Below are positions 1 through 8,802 of a stretch of DNA of 64,000 nucleotides, one piece after another. The notes below the pieces were generated by a model. The model did not search any database and was not told the origin of the DNA. It saw only the letters and a program-made list of their open reading frames with translations. Source of the DNA: Paraclostridium sordellii (GTDB taxonomy: Bacteria; Bacillota; Clostridia; Peptostreptococcales; Peptostreptococcaceae). The position numbers and the translations under genes are program-made. Numbering within the stretch: position 1 is the first letter of the stretch; each line of letters opens with the position of its first letter. The DNA lies in the NCBI RefSeq assembly GCF_000953675.1, contig NZ_LN679998.1, forward strand, positions 220,116 through 284,115. The letters run 5' to 3'.

Positions 1-1
1 G

Positions 2-1084
2 ATAACTGCAATAGTTCAAAGTTCAAGTGCATCTATGGGTATGCTTATAGCTCTAGCATCACAAGGGTTAATACCATTAAGCGCAGCATTACCTATACTA
101 TATGGGCAAAATATAGGTACTTGTGTTACATCATTAATATCAAGTGTTGGGGCGTCTAGTAATGCTAAAAGAGCAGCAGTAATGCACTTAATATTTAATG
201 TTTTAGGAACTTTAGTATTCTTAATATTCTTAAATAAGCCAGTTGTTAGTATAGTAACTAGCATGGATCCAGGAGATGTTGCAAGACAATTAGCAAATAC
301 ACATACATTATTTAATATAGTATCAGTTGTAATTTTATTACCATTTAGCAAGTTTATAATAAAACTTGCAGTAAAACTTGTACCTGAGAAACATACAGAT
401 GATGATGATCATAAGGCTATAAAATATCTTGACGAAAGAATGGTTGAAACTCCATCTATAGCTGTTGCAAGTACAGTAAAAGAAACTTTAAGAATGGGTA
501 AAAAAGCTAAAGAAAGTTTAACTTATGCAATAGATGGTTTTGTTGAGAAATCACAAGAAAAAGTTGATAAATCATTTAAAAGAGAAAAGACTGTAAATGA
601 ATTACAAAAGGGAATATTAAATTATTTATTAAAATTATCAAAGGCTAATTTAGATGATGATTCTAGAGATATAGTAGATTCACTATTTAACACTGTTAAT
701 GATATAGAGAGAATTGGAGATCATGCAGAAAATATAGCTGAGTTAGCACAAGATATAATAAATTCTGATTTCAAATTATCAGGACAAGGAACAGAAGAGG
801 TTAAAGAACTTTATAATAAAGTTATAGCTACATATTCATATGCTCTTGAAGCTATGAAAAATTATGATGTAGACTTAGCATGTAGAGTTATAAAAATGGA
901 AGAACAAGTAGACATGATGGAAAAATCGTGCAGAGCTAACCATATGCATAGATTGAATAATAATTTATGTGATATAGATACAGGTGTTATATTCTTAGAT
1001 TTAATATCTAATTTAGAAAGAGTATCTGATCATGCAGTAAATATAGCTCAACAAGTTATAGCTAATAAATTAGATTCAAAATAA
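2..1084 (+). CDS. Na+/phosphate cotransporter, NptA/PhoU-domain family (5' partial)
   Basis: The reading frame is open from base 2, so the gene starts upstream of the window. The visible part begins with the Q-S-S-S-A motif (bases 17-31) typical of the sodium-phosphate cotransporter repeat, followed by hydrophobic segments and the second-repeat-like Y-G-Q-N-I-G-T motif. The last roughly 220 residues are soluble, charged and helical, and resemble a PhoU domain (repeated E-R-I-G-D-H-A and E-R-V-S-D-H-A motifs). The family is known for sodium-coupled phosphate uptake at the cell membrane; the fused PhoU-like tail probably links it to phosphate status. A hairpin terminator follows the stop codon. 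Confidence 0.9.
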   Translation: MTAIVQSSSASMGMLIALASQGLIPLSAALPILYGQNIGTCVTSLISSVGASSNAKRAAVMHLIFNVLGTLVFLIFLNKPVVSIVTSMDPGDVARQLANTHTLFNIVSVVILLPFSKFIIKLAVKLVPEKHTDDDDHKAIKYLDERMVETPSIAVASTVKETLRMGKKAKESLTYAIDGFVEKSQEKVDKSFKREKTVNELQKGILNYLLKLSKANLDDDSRDIVDSLFNTVNDIERIGDHAENIAELAQDIINSDFKLSGQGTEEVKELYNKVIATYSYALEAMKNYDVDLACRVIKMEEQVDMMEKSCRANHMHRLNNNLCDIDTGVIFLDLISNLERVSDHAVNIAQQVIANKLDSK

Positions 1085-1104
1085 TATTGATATAAAATAT
1101 ATAG

Positions 1105-1135
1105 AACTCCTGTATAAAATACAGGAGTTTTTTTG
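1105..1135 (+). terminator. Rho-independent terminator after the Na/Pi cotransporter
   Basis: A 10-bp perfect stem (1105-1114 with 1120-1129) with a 5-base loop is followed by a run of T. Confidence 0.9.
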
Positions 1136-1194
1136 TATATAAAAATATTTAAAGGCAAATATTAAAATTAAATTAAAAAAATATTTATAATTAA

Positions 1195-1224
1195 TTGGAA
1201 AAAAATAATATTGTTTGATATAAT
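1195..1224 (+). promoter_or_regulatory. Candidate sigma-A promoter of pgi
   Basis: TTGGAA (1195-1200) and TATAAT (1219-1224) are separated by 18 bases, 45 bases upstream of the pgi start. The -10 is perfect and the -35 is weaker. Confidence 0.5.
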
Positions 1225-1268
1225 TTTTAGTGTAAAACAAACTTTTAACAATAAGGAAGGGGTAAACT

Positions 1269-2618
1269 ATGAACAAGTTAAATTTTGATTATAGTAACTC
1301 TATTGGTTTCTTCAATCAACAAGAAATCGATTGTATGAGTGAATATGTGAAAGTTGCACATAATATGATACATAATAAAACAGGAGAGGGTAACGATTTC
1401 TTAGGATGGGTTAACTTACCTGAAAACTATGATAAAGAAGAATTTAATAGAATAAAAAAAGCTGCTCAAAAAATACAACAAGATTCAGATGTATTATTAG
1501 TTATAGGAATTGGTGGATCTTACTTAGGTGCCAGAGCTACAATAGAAACATTAGGACATTCTTTTAGAAATAATCTAACTAAAGGAGAAAGAAAATCGCC
1601 TGAAGTTTATTTTGTAGGTCAAAATATAAGCTCTACTTATATGCTTGACTTATTAGATGTTATAAAAGATAAAGATGTATCTATAAATGTTATATCTAAA
1701 TCAGGAACAACTACAGAACCTGCTATAGCATTTAGAGTATTTAAAGATTTCTTAGAAAAAAAATATGGAAAAGAAGAAGCTAGCAAAAGAATATATGCAA
1801 CAACTGATGCTAAAAAAGGTGCATTAAGAACATTAGCTGAAGAAGAAGGATATGAAACTTTTGTTATACCTGATGATGTAGGTGGACGATTCTCAGTTCT
1901 AACTCCAGTTGGATTATTACCAATAGCTGCATGTGGAATAGATATAGATGCCATAATGCAAGGAGCTAAAGATTCTATGGATGATTTTTCAAATCCTGAA
2001 TTATCTAAAAACTATAGTTATCAATATGCTGTAGTTAGAAATATACTTCATAGAAAAGGTAAAGATGTAGAACTTATGGTTAACTATGAGCCAAGCTTAC
2101 ACTATGTAGGTGAATGGTGGAAGCAACTATATGGAGAAAGTGAAGGTAAGGATAATAAAGGTATATATCCTGCTTCAGTAGACTTCTCTACAGACTTACA
2201 TTCTATGGGTCAATACATACAAGAAGGTAAAAGAATATTATTTGAAACAGTTTTAAATGTTGAAAAACCTAGAAGAGAAATAACTATAAATGAAGAAAAG
2301 ATAGATTTAGATGGATTAAACTATTTAGCAAATAAAACAGTTGATTTTGTAAATAAAAAAGCATTCCAAGGTACATTATTAGCTCATACAGATGGATCAG
2401 TTCCAAATTTAGTAGTTAACATACCAACATTAGATGAGTATAACTTTGGATACTTAGTATATTTCTTTGAAAAAGCATGTGCTTTAAGTGGATATATATT
2501 AGGAGTAAATCCATTTAATCAACCAGGAGTAGAAGCTTATAAGAAAAATATGTTTGCATTACTAGGTAAGCCAGGATTTGAAAAAGAGAAAGAAGAATTA
2601 GAGAAAAGATTAAAATAA
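1269..2618 (+). CDS. pgi: Glucose-6-phosphate isomerase
   Basis: Interconverts glucose-6-phosphate and fructose-6-phosphate in the cytoplasm. The 449-residue length fits the shorter Firmicute form. Visible family signatures are [10 protein letters not shown] near residue 80, S-K-S-G-T-T-T-E-P in the sugar-phosphate-binding SIS fold near residue 143, [11 protein letters not shown], and the C-terminal Q-P-G-V-E-A-Y-K segment with the catalytic-lysine region. The start is ATG 1269 behind AAGGAAGGGG. It stands alone between two terminators, apart from the lower-glycolysis cluster at 50.5 kb, so it is probably transcribed from its own promoter. Confidence 0.97.
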   Translation: MNKLNFDYSNSIGFFNQQEIDCMSEYVKVAHNMIHNKTGEGNDFLGWVNLPENYDKEEFNRIKKAAQKIQQDSDVLLVIGIGGSYLGARATIETLGHSFRNNLTKGERKSPEVYFVGQNISSTYMLDLLDVIKDKDVSINVISKSGTTTEPAIAFRVFKDFLEKKYGKEEASKRIYATTDAKKGALRTLAEEEGYETFVIPDDVGGRFSVLTPVGLLPIAACGIDIDAIMQGAKDSMDDFSNPELSKNYSYQYAVVRNILHRKGKDVELMVNYEPSLHYVGEWWKQLYGESEGKDNKGIYPASVDFSTDLHSMGQYIQEGKRILFETVLNVEKPRREITINEEKIDLDGLNYLANKTVDFVNKKAFQGTLLAHTDGSVPNLVVNIPTLDEYNFGYLVYFFEKACALSGYILGVNPFNQPGVEAYKKNMFALLGKPGFEKEKEELEKRLK

Positions 2619-2651
2619 TTAAGGTTTACTTAAGGATATTAATATAAAATA

Positions 2652-2688
2652 AACACTATATAGAAGATACTCTATATAGTGTTTTTTA
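2652..2688 (+). terminator. Terminator of pgi
   Basis: A 13-bp perfect stem (2652-2664 with 2671-2683) with a 6-base loop is followed by TTTTT. Confidence 0.9.
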
Positions 2689-2777
2689 TTTTAAGTATAT
2701 TGAAAAGAAAATTATCAAATAATATTATTAAATTTTGGGTATAACTTAAAAATATGAAAATCAGGAGGGATTAGTAC

Positions 2778-3869
2778 ATGAGTGAAAATGGAAAGAAAAC
2801 TAGCATATCGCTAATTATAATTGTAAGTATAATAAGTGCTATGATAGGAAGCTTTATGACAGTATTTATATTTGGAGATAAACTAGGATCGAAAAACAAT
2901 AATCAAAGTAAACAAAGTATAGTTGTAAATGATAGTGGAAAAGCACAGAATGTATATCATGCAGTTACAGATAAAGCAATGCCTTCAGTTGTAGGGATAA
3001 CAACAACTACAATAGATACAAATAACATGTTTGCAATACCTCAAGAATCTCAAGGGGTAGGAACAGGATTTATAGTAGACTCAAAGGGATACATATTAAC
3101 AAATTCACATGTTGTTTCAGATGGTAAGGCATCAGATGTTAACGTATTATTTAACGATGGGTCAACTACAAAAGGGAAAGTCTTATGGAATGATCCTACT
3201 ATAGATTTAGCTATCGTAAAAGTAGATAAAACAGGACTTACAGTAGCAGATTTAGGAAATAGTGATGATGTGAGAACTGGTGACATAGCAATAGCTATAG
3301 GAAACCCATTAGGACTAGAATTCCAAAAAAGTGTTACACAAGGTATAATAAGTGGTCTTGATAGAAGTATTGATACAGGTAAAGGAAGTAGCATGACAGG
3401 GCTTATACAAACAGATGCAAGCATAAATCCTGGAAACAGTGGAGGACCATTATTAAACGATAAAGGTCAAGTTATCGGGATAAATACAGCAAAAGCATCA
3501 GGTGCAGAAGGATTAGGATTTGCAATTCCTATAAATACAGCAAAACCAATAGTAGAGCAGATAATAAAAGATGGTAAATTTGAGAAAGTAACATTAGGAA
3601 TTAAGGGTATTGATGTTAAAACTTTTGAAACTGCTACAGGTACAGATTTAGCAGCTGATGAAGGTGTTTATGTAGCTGAAACATTAAATAATACTCCAGC
3701 ACAAAAATCAGGAATACAAGCTGGTGATGTTATAGTTAAGGTAGGAGATAACAAAATAACTTCTATGTCAGATTTAAATAAAGCTCTATACAAATACTCT
3801 GTAGGACAAAGTGCAGATATATCAGTAAATAGAGGTGGAAAAGATATGAGTATAAAAGTCAAATTTTAA
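2778..3869 (+). CDS. htrA: HtrA/DegP-family membrane-anchored serine protease
   Basis: This is a trypsin-like surface protease for envelope protein quality control. Residues 9-31 form one N-terminal membrane anchor, so the catalytic domain faces outside. The catalytic triad is visible: His111 (T-N-S-H-V-V), Asp143 (D-P-T-I-D-L-A) and Ser221 (G-N-S-G-G-P). A single PDZ domain occupies about residues 275-360 (L-G-I-K-G start, S-G-I-Q-A-G-D-V-I core). The 363-residue length is typical for clostridial HtrA. ATG 2778 is preceded by CAGGAGGG. It is monocistronic and converges on feoB across a shared terminator. Confidence 0.95.
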   Translation: MSENGKKTSISLIIIVSIISAMIGSFMTVFIFGDKLGSKNNNQSKQSIVVNDSGKAQNVYHAVTDKAMPSVVGITTTTIDTNNMFAIPQESQGVGTGFIVDSKGYILTNSHVVSDGKASDVNVLFNDGSTTKGKVLWNDPTIDLAIVKVDKTGLTVADLGNSDDVRTGDIAIAIGNPLGLEFQKSVTQGIISGLDRSIDTGKGSSMTGLIQTDASINPGNSGGPLLNDKGQVIGINTAKASGAEGLGFAIPINTAKPIVEQIIKDGKFEKVTLGIKGIDVKTFETATGTDLAADEGVYVAETLNNTPAQKSGIQAGDVIVKVGDNKITSMSDLNKALYKYSVGQSADISVNRGGKDMSIKVKF

Positions 3870-3880
3870 TAATTAAAATA

Positions 3881-3912
3881 AAAAAAGATGGGATTTAAAT
3901 CCCATCTTTTTT
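3881..3912. terminator. Bidirectional terminator between htrA and feoB
   Basis: A 32-base perfect palindrome with A-runs on one side and T-runs on the other can terminate both convergent genes. It overlaps the last bases of feoB. Confidence 0.9.
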
Positions 3913-5839
3913 ATTCTGCAATTTTACTTTTGCTACTAGGGCAAGCTCCTTGGCTTGAGCACCCAGAGCATCCAGAGCAACCATTGCTTTTTGATTTCAT
4001 ATTTTTATAAAGAATTAAAAGTGCTATGGCAATTATTATACCACCTATAGCTAACTCTATTATTGAAGAAGCAGGAGCGCCTTCAAATAATAATGAACCT
4101 ACAATTTTAACTATAAATGCTGCAACCCAAGCAACTGCAAATTGATAAGTTGCTGAGATTATCATCATTTTATTTCCGTACTCTTTTCTCATTGTAGAAA
4201 GAGCAGCTATACATGGAGTGTATAATGCAGAGAACACTAAAAATCCATATGCAGTTACCGCTGTAAATGTTTGAGGTAAAACAGTATTTAAATCACCATA
4301 AACTATTTCCATTGTACTTATAACAACTTCTTTTGCACTTATTCCAGTTAATACAGATATACCTGCTCTCCAATCACCAAATCCTAAAGGTGCAAATATA
4401 GGAGCTATTAAATGTCCTAGTGAAGCTAAGAAACTATGATCTATATTATCTGTAAATCCTTGGAAGTTAAATGATGATAACATCCATATAACAACAGACA
4501 TAGCAAACATTATAGTACAAACTTTTATTAAGAAGCCTTTAGCTTTATTCCAAGTATTTTTTAATAATCCATTAATTGTTGGAAGTTTATATTCTGGAAG
4601 TTCAAGAACAAATGGTTCTACTTCTGTCTTATAAACTGTTTTATTTAAAACTAGAGCTATTATTATAGCAACTACTATACCTAATAAATAAAGAGATGTA
4701 GTTACGATAGCTGCATTCTTACTGAAAAATATAGAAACAAATAATGCATATACTGGAAGCTTAGCACCACAAGTCATAAGAGGCGAAATAAGTGCAGTAA
4801 TTTTTCTATCTTTTTCACTTTCTAGCGTTCTAGTTGCCATTATTGCTGGTGAAGCACATCCGAATCCCATAATCATAGGTATAAATGCTTTACCAGATAA
4901 TCCAACTTTTTTCATTACATTATCCATTAAAAATGCTGTTCTAGCCATATAACCACTGTCTTCAAAGAATGACATTCCTAAGAATAATACAAATATTAAT
5001 GGGAAGAATGGTAATGCACCACCTAGACCACCTATTAAACCTTTAACTATTAAAGAGTGGAACCAAGGGCTAGAATTCGCTAACAATGCATCAGCAGGAA
5101 TTGCTAAATAAGTATCTATTAATGTTTCTGTTAGCTCTTGCAGCGGTCCACCAACCCAGTCAAAAGTAAATTTAAATAATATCAGTAAAGCTGCTATAAA
5201 TATAGGATAAGCTAATATAGGATTTAATATTATATTATCTATTTTACTACTTATGCTTTCCTTATTTTTAAATCCTGACTTCATAGATTTACTTAATATT
5301 TTTTCTATTTCTTTGTATGTGTTTAACTCATTTCCGAAATCTTTTCTATAATTAAAGCTAGATGATAAAGTTGATTTTATATCATTTTCTATATTTTCTA
5401 GACCTTCTTTTTTCTTAGCTATTATAGGAACTACTTTAACGCCTAATTCTTTTTCTAACTTTTTAGCATCTATGTGAATTCCTTTTGCTTCAGCTACATC
5501 AATCATATTAAGAAGTAATACAATAGGTTTATTATATTGCATAAGTTGAGTAGTAAGATATAAGTTTCTATCTAAACTAGATGCATCAACTATGTTTAAT
5601 ATTAAATCTACGTCGCCTTCTTCTAAAAATTGCTTAGATACTTTTTCTTCATTTGAAAATGTATCCATTGCGTATATACCAGGAAGATCTACAATTTTTA
5701 TATCTTCGCTTATAAAACCTTCTTTTTTCTCTATGGTAACACCCGGCCAGTTACCTACATATTGTTTAGAACCAGTAAGTATGTTAAAAACTGTTGTTTT
5801 ACCTACATTGGGGTTACCTAATAATGCTACATTAATCAA
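3911..5839 (-). CDS. feoB: Ferrous iron transport protein B
   Basis: GTP-dependent Fe(II) importer of the cytoplasmic membrane. The N-terminal G domain shows G1 (G-N-P-N-V-G-K-T, residues 8-15), the N-W-P-G-V-T switch, G3 (D-L-P-G-I-Y, near 52-57) and G4 (N-M-I-D, near 111). It is followed by the Gate-type membrane core with many hydrophobic helices. The C-terminal tail is cysteine-rich (repeated C-S-G-C, four more Cys/Ser turns), as in many anaerobe FeoB proteins. At 642 residues it is a little short but complete. It lies downstream of feoA with a 12-base gap and is surely co-transcribed with it. Confidence 0.97.
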   Translation of the reverse strand: MINVALLGNPNVGKTTVFNILTGSKQYVGNWPGVTIEKKEGFISEDIKIVDLPGIYAMDTFSNEEKVSKQFLEEGDVDLILNIVDASSLDRNLYLTTQLMQYNKPIVLLLNMIDVAEAKGIHIDAKKLEKELGVKVVPIIAKKKEGLENIENDIKSTLSSSFNYRKDFGNELNTYKEIEKILSKSMKSGFKNKESISSKIDNIILNPILAYPIFIAALLILFKFTFDWVGGPLQELTETLIDTYLAIPADALLANSSPWFHSLIVKGLIGGLGGALPFFPLIFVLFLGMSFFEDSGYMARTAFLMDNVMKKVGLSGKAFIPMIMGFGCASPAIMATRTLESEKDRKITALISPLMTCGAKLPVYALFVSIFFSKNAAIVTTSLYLLGIVVAIIIALVLNKTVYKTEVEPFVLELPEYKLPTINGLLKNTWNKAKGFLIKVCTIMFAMSVVIWMLSSFNFQGFTDNIDHSFLASLGHLIAPIFAPLGFGDWRAGISVLTGISAKEVVISTMEIVYGDLNTVLPQTFTAVTAYGFLVFSALYTPCIAALSTMRKEYGNKMMIISATYQFAVAWVAAFIVKIVGSLLFEGAPASSIIELAIGGIIIAIALLILYKNMKSKSNGCSGCSGCSSQGACPSSKSKIAE

Positions 5840-5851
5840 GTTGATACCTCC

Positions 5852-6073
5852 TTATTTTAAGCTTATATTTTTTGCGTCATTTTTTCTTATTGCTAAATCA
5901 AATCCTCTAAAACGAACTAATATTGGATCTCCTAATGGAGCTATTTTTCTTACTTCTATTTCAGTATCGTTTGTACAGCCAAGAGCTAACAACCTTTTTG
6001 CTAATTTTTCGTTTCCATATATATTATCTATGATGCCTTTTTGACCTACCCTTAAATCGTAAACAGTCATCAT
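5852..6073 (-). CDS. feoA: Ferrous iron transport protein A (SH3-like)
   Basis: A small cytoplasmic partner of FeoB with an SH3-like fold, 73 residues. The opening V-Y-D-L-R-V-G-Q-K-G, the L-A-L-G-C sequence and the closing region with L-A-I-R-K fit FeoA. I chose ATG 6073 (reverse strand) because AGGAGG lies 5 bases upstream; a GTG two codons further upstream falls inside the ribosome-binding site. It is first in feoAB. A Fur-like dyad sits just upstream. Confidence 0.93.
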   Translation of the reverse strand: MMTVYDLRVGQKGIIDNIYGNEKLAKRLLALGCTNDTEIEVRKIAPLGDPILVRFRGFDLAIRKNDAKNISLK

Positions 6074-6086
6074 TAACACCTCCTAA

Positions 6087-6101
6087 TGAGTTTCATTCTC
6101 A
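6087..6101 (-). promoter_or_regulatory. Candidate Fur-type operator of feoAB
   Basis: A 15-bp element TGAG-N7-CTCA lies immediately upstream of the feoA ribosome-binding site. It matches the 7-1-7 Fur core at about 10 of 14 positions. Position and target support iron control; the match is imperfect. Confidence 0.4.
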
Positions 6102-6240
6102 ATTAATCATAATATAAATATATCATTTTATATTCAAAAAGTCAATAAATAGTGATTATTATATAAAAAATAAATAATTTATATTTTAAATAGGATATTA
6201 TATAATTGATTTATGTACATATAATTAAGGGGGATATAGC

Positions 6241-6783
6241 ATGAAAACAAAGAAGTTGACGTATATGGCATTGATGGTAGGATATAGTTTGATTTTATAT
6301 ATATTAGAAAGTTATATACCAAATCCTCTAATTGCAATATTTCCAGGAGCAAAGCTAGGGCTTACCAATATAATTACTTTAACCTGTCTAGTTATATTTG
6401 GATTTAAAGATACTTTTATAATTTTATCTATTAGAATATTGATGTCTTCTATATTTGCAGGTCCAATTTCTTATTTAATGTTTAGTATAGTAGGTGGATA
6501 TTTAAGTTTGTTTTTTATGACAGGGGCTTTGAAATTAAAAAAATTCTCTTTAATAGGAGTAAGTGTTTTAGGAGCGATAGGACATAATATAGGTCAGCTA
6601 ATTGTAGCTAGTTTAATTATAAAAAATGCTATGATATTTAGTTATTTACCTTATATGTTAATAGCATCAATAATTACAGGTGTATTTGTTGGAATTACAT
6701 CGAAATACATGGTTAATAAAATGCCCTATATTAGTAAAACGTTTGTTGACATAAAGGGGAAAACATTGTTAAAATATAAGTAA
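6241..6783 (+). CDS. Heptaprenyl diphosphate synthase component I-like / Gx transporter family membrane protein
   Basis: A 180-residue polytopic membrane protein with about five hydrophobic segments. The P-N-P-L-I-A-I-F-P-G-A-K-L-G-L-T-N stretch is the hallmark of the family annotated as heptaprenyl diphosphate synthase component I or Gx transporter, which resembles ECF substrate-binding (S) components. Substrate unknown. ATG 6241 follows AAGGGGG. It is probably co-transcribed with the Spo0E-like gene 31 bases downstream. No partner ECF ATPase lies nearby. Confidence 0.75.
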   Translation: MKTKKLTYMALMVGYSLILYILESYIPNPLIAIFPGAKLGLTNIITLTCLVIFGFKDTFIILSIRILMSSIFAGPISYLMFSIVGGYLSLFFMTGALKLKKFSLIGVSVLGAIGHNIGQLIVASLIIKNAMIFSYLPYMLIASIITGVFVGITSKYMVNKMPYISKTFVDIKGKTLLKYK

Positions 6784-6814
6784 ATATATATAAATTTGTA
6801 ACAGTGGTGATAAG

Positions 6815-6988
6815 ATGACTAAAAATGAGATGGTTTTACTAAAGAAGGAAATTGAAACATTAAGAGAAGAAATAAACACTTATATAGAATATCCTGATAT
6901 ATTCAAAGAAGAATTGGTTAGTACTAGCAATAAGATTGATGAAGCAATAAACAAGTATATAAAGTTAAGCCAAGGGTCTTCTAAGTAA
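6815..6988 (+). CDS. Spo0E-like aspartyl-phosphate phosphatase family protein
   Basis: A 57-residue, highly charged helical protein. The pattern I-E-T-L-R-E-E-I-N near the N-terminus, followed by S-N-K-I-D-E-A-I-N-K-Y near the C-terminus, fits the Spo0E family helical hairpin (S-x-x-L-D-x-L-I-x-x-Y consensus). In Bacillus these remove phosphate from Spo0A~P and restrain sporulation; that role here is inferred. ATG 6815 is preceded by GTGGTGA, a modest ribosome-binding site. The stop codon lies inside the loop of a terminator hairpin. Confidence 0.65.
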   Translation: MTKNEMVLLKKEIETLREEINTYIEYPDIFKEELVSTSNKIDEAINKYIKLSQGSSK

Positions 6989-7003
6989 AAGGGAAGACTT
7001 TTT
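6976..7003 (+). terminator. Terminator overlapping the Spo0E-like stop codon
   Basis: GTCTTC (6976-6981) pairs with GAAGAC (6993-6998), followed by TTTTT. The TAA stop at 6986-6988 sits in the loop. Confidence 0.7.
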
Positions 7004-7064
7004 GTATTCTAAGGAATTACAACCTTAGATTTAGGTTGTAATTCCTTAGAATACAAACTTTTTT
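7001..7064. terminator. Long perfect palindrome, second tandem terminator
   Basis: Bases 7001-7024 are a perfect inverted copy of 7034-7057 (24 bp, 9-base loop), followed by CTTTTTT. It directly abuts the preceding terminator. Confidence 0.8.
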
Positions 7065-7141
7065 AGATTTAGGTATAAGATTTTAATAAAAAGCTAATAA
7101 TTTATAATTGATATATAATTGTTGAAAGAAAGGTATTAAAC

Positions 7142-7978
7142 ATGATTCTAGCAAGGATTATAAACTCAATTATAATAATTTTATGTGCGTATATTTTACT
7201 AAAATTAATACAATACTTTTTGAAAAAACTGTTTGAATTAACTAGATTTGATGTAAGATATGAAAATACTTTAAGTAGTGTTTTATGTTCCATGGCGTAT
7301 TATATTATATTTATTCTTACCATAATACTGTTACTAAAAGAATTTAATATAGTTGATGTTACAAAGTTTGGCACTCTAGTAACTGGAGCAAGTATAGTTG
7401 GGTTAATTGCTGGAGTAGCTTCACAAAGTATACTAAAGGATATTTTTAACGGTTTTTTTATCATATTTGAAAAGCAAATACAAGTCGGAGACTTCGTGAT
7501 TCTAAATGAAGAGTTTAGGGGAACTGTCGAAGAAATTGGTTTGAGAAGTACTAGTTTAAGAGATTGGGATTTGAGAAGAGTTACTATCCCAAATGGAAAT
7601 ATATTAAGTATTAGAAACTATAGTAGAAATACTATGAGAGTTGTTGTAAATGTCAGAGTATCATATGAAGAAGATCCTATGAAGGTAATAAATGCCTTGG
7701 AAGAAGTATGTGATATTCTAAATGAAAGACATAAAGAAATATTGAGTATTAAAAAAAATAAAGAAAGCTATGGTAAATTTAAAGTATATGGAGTTACTGA
7801 TATAGAAGAAAGCCCCATAGGAGCAAAGTATACTATAACAGGAATTGTACAATCCAATAAGTATTTTAAGGTATTAAAAGATACAAAACTTCAAATATTA
7901 ATAACTTTTAAAGACAATGGAATAAATATAGCATATCCTACACATATAAATGTTATAAAGGATAATATAAATGATTAA
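7142..7978 (+). CDS. Mechanosensitive ion channel, MscS family
   Basis: A turgor-relief channel of the cytoplasmic membrane, 278 residues. Three N-terminal hydrophobic segments lead into the pore-lining third helix (glycine/alanine-rich G-A-S-I-V-G-L-I-A-G-V-A-S-Q-S region near residues 80-95). This is followed by the F-N-G-F-F-I-I-F-E-K-Q-I-Q-V-G-D signature and the beta-domain motif R-R-V-T-I-P-N-G. ATG 7142 follows GAAAGG. Monocistronic. Confidence 0.92.
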   Translation: MILARIINSIIIILCAYILLKLIQYFLKKLFELTRFDVRYENTLSSVLCSMAYYIIFILTIILLLKEFNIVDVTKFGTLVTGASIVGLIAGVASQSILKDIFNGFFIIFEKQIQVGDFVILNEEFRGTVEEIGLRSTSLRDWDLRRVTIPNGNILSIRNYSRNTMRVVVNVRVSYEEDPMKVINALEEVCDILNERHKEILSIKKNKESYGKFKVYGVTDIEESPIGAKYTITGIVQSNKYFKVLKDTKLQILITFKDNGINIAYPTHINVIKDNIND

Positions 7979-7982
7979 ATTT

Positions 7983-8008
7983 AGGGCTATTAAATATAGC
8001 CCTTTTTT
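7983..8008 (+). terminator. Terminator of the MscS gene
   Basis: AGGGCTAT (7983-7990) pairs with ATAGCCCT (7996-8003), followed by TTTTT. Confidence 0.85.
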
Positions 8009-8100
8009 ATTTGCTTACTTTTTATAGTTATAATATATTCGTAATAATGACTAGCCCAAGTGAAATATAAATAGATATAAGCTATAAAAGGGAGGAGATC

Positions 8101-8757
8101 ATTATAACGGCGATAGATATTATTACTAGGCTATTAATCGCACTTATTATAGGTGGACTTACAGGTCTTGAAAGAGAAAAATCTTATCAGTTTGCAGGGT
8201 TTAGGACTCATATACTTGTTGCTGTAGGATCTTGTATAACATCTATAACATCAGTGATATTATTTATAGATTATGGAGGTAAAACAAGTTTAGATCCATC
8301 TAGATTAACAGCTCAGGTATTATCTGGGATAGGATTTTTAGGTACAGGAGCTATTCTTAAAAATTCAAGTGGGATAAGAGGGCTTACAACTGCAGCTGGT
8401 ATATGGGCTACTGCTTGTATAGGAATTGCAATTGGTTATGGGCAATATACTCTTGGAATTCTTGCTTGGGTATTTGTATTAATAACTTTATATATATTAA
8501 AGAACATAGATAAATTACTTTTTAGGAAAAAACAAAATATTTTAACTATAGAAGTAGATGATATAAACATCATTTCTACTCTGTATAATAAATTAGAAAA
8601 ATCACAAATTAAAATTAATAATATAGACATAAATAATGGAGATAAGGGATATATAGTTAATTTTTTTATTGTTTATGATAGACGAATTATGGTAGAAAAG
8701 ATAATATTAGAGTTAAATGATTTAAAAAATATAATAAGTATAGATTATTTACATTAA
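8101..8757 (+). CDS. MgtC/SapB family membrane protein, apparent non-canonical start
   Basis: The sequence matches MgtC: R-L-L-I-A-L-I-I-G-G-L-T-G-L-E-R-E near the start, A-G-F-R-T-H-I-L-V, G-I-G-F-L-G-T-G-A-I, G-I-R-G-L-T-T-A-A, then a soluble ACT-like C-terminal domain. The family is linked to magnesium limitation and membrane potential. Homology clearly extends upstream of the first GTG (8254). The frame is open back to a TAA at 8068, yet has no ATG, GTG or TTG between 8071 and 8253. A strong GGAGGAG (8091-8097) points to ATT 8101 (or ATA 8104) as the start. A mutated ATG is the alternative. The 218-residue length is normal. Confidence 0.85.
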   Translation: MITAIDIITRLLIALIIGGLTGLEREKSYQFAGFRTHILVAVGSCITSITSVILFIDYGGKTSLDPSRLTAQVLSGIGFLGTGAILKNSSGIRGLTTAAGIWATACIGIAIGYGQYTLGILAWVFVLITLYILKNIDKLLFRKKQNILTIEVDDINIISTLYNKLEKSQIKINNIDINNGDKGYIVNFFIVYDRRIMVEKIILELNDLKNIISIDYLH

Positions 8758-8802
8758 AATATATAAAATAAGTATAGCTATAAAAAAGTTGAGGTGTGTG
8801 AA

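Noticed and set aside
5592-6044. A 150-residue plus-strand frame across feoB/feoA
   Set aside because: Antisense to two convincing genes and without a ribosome-binding site or family resemblance.
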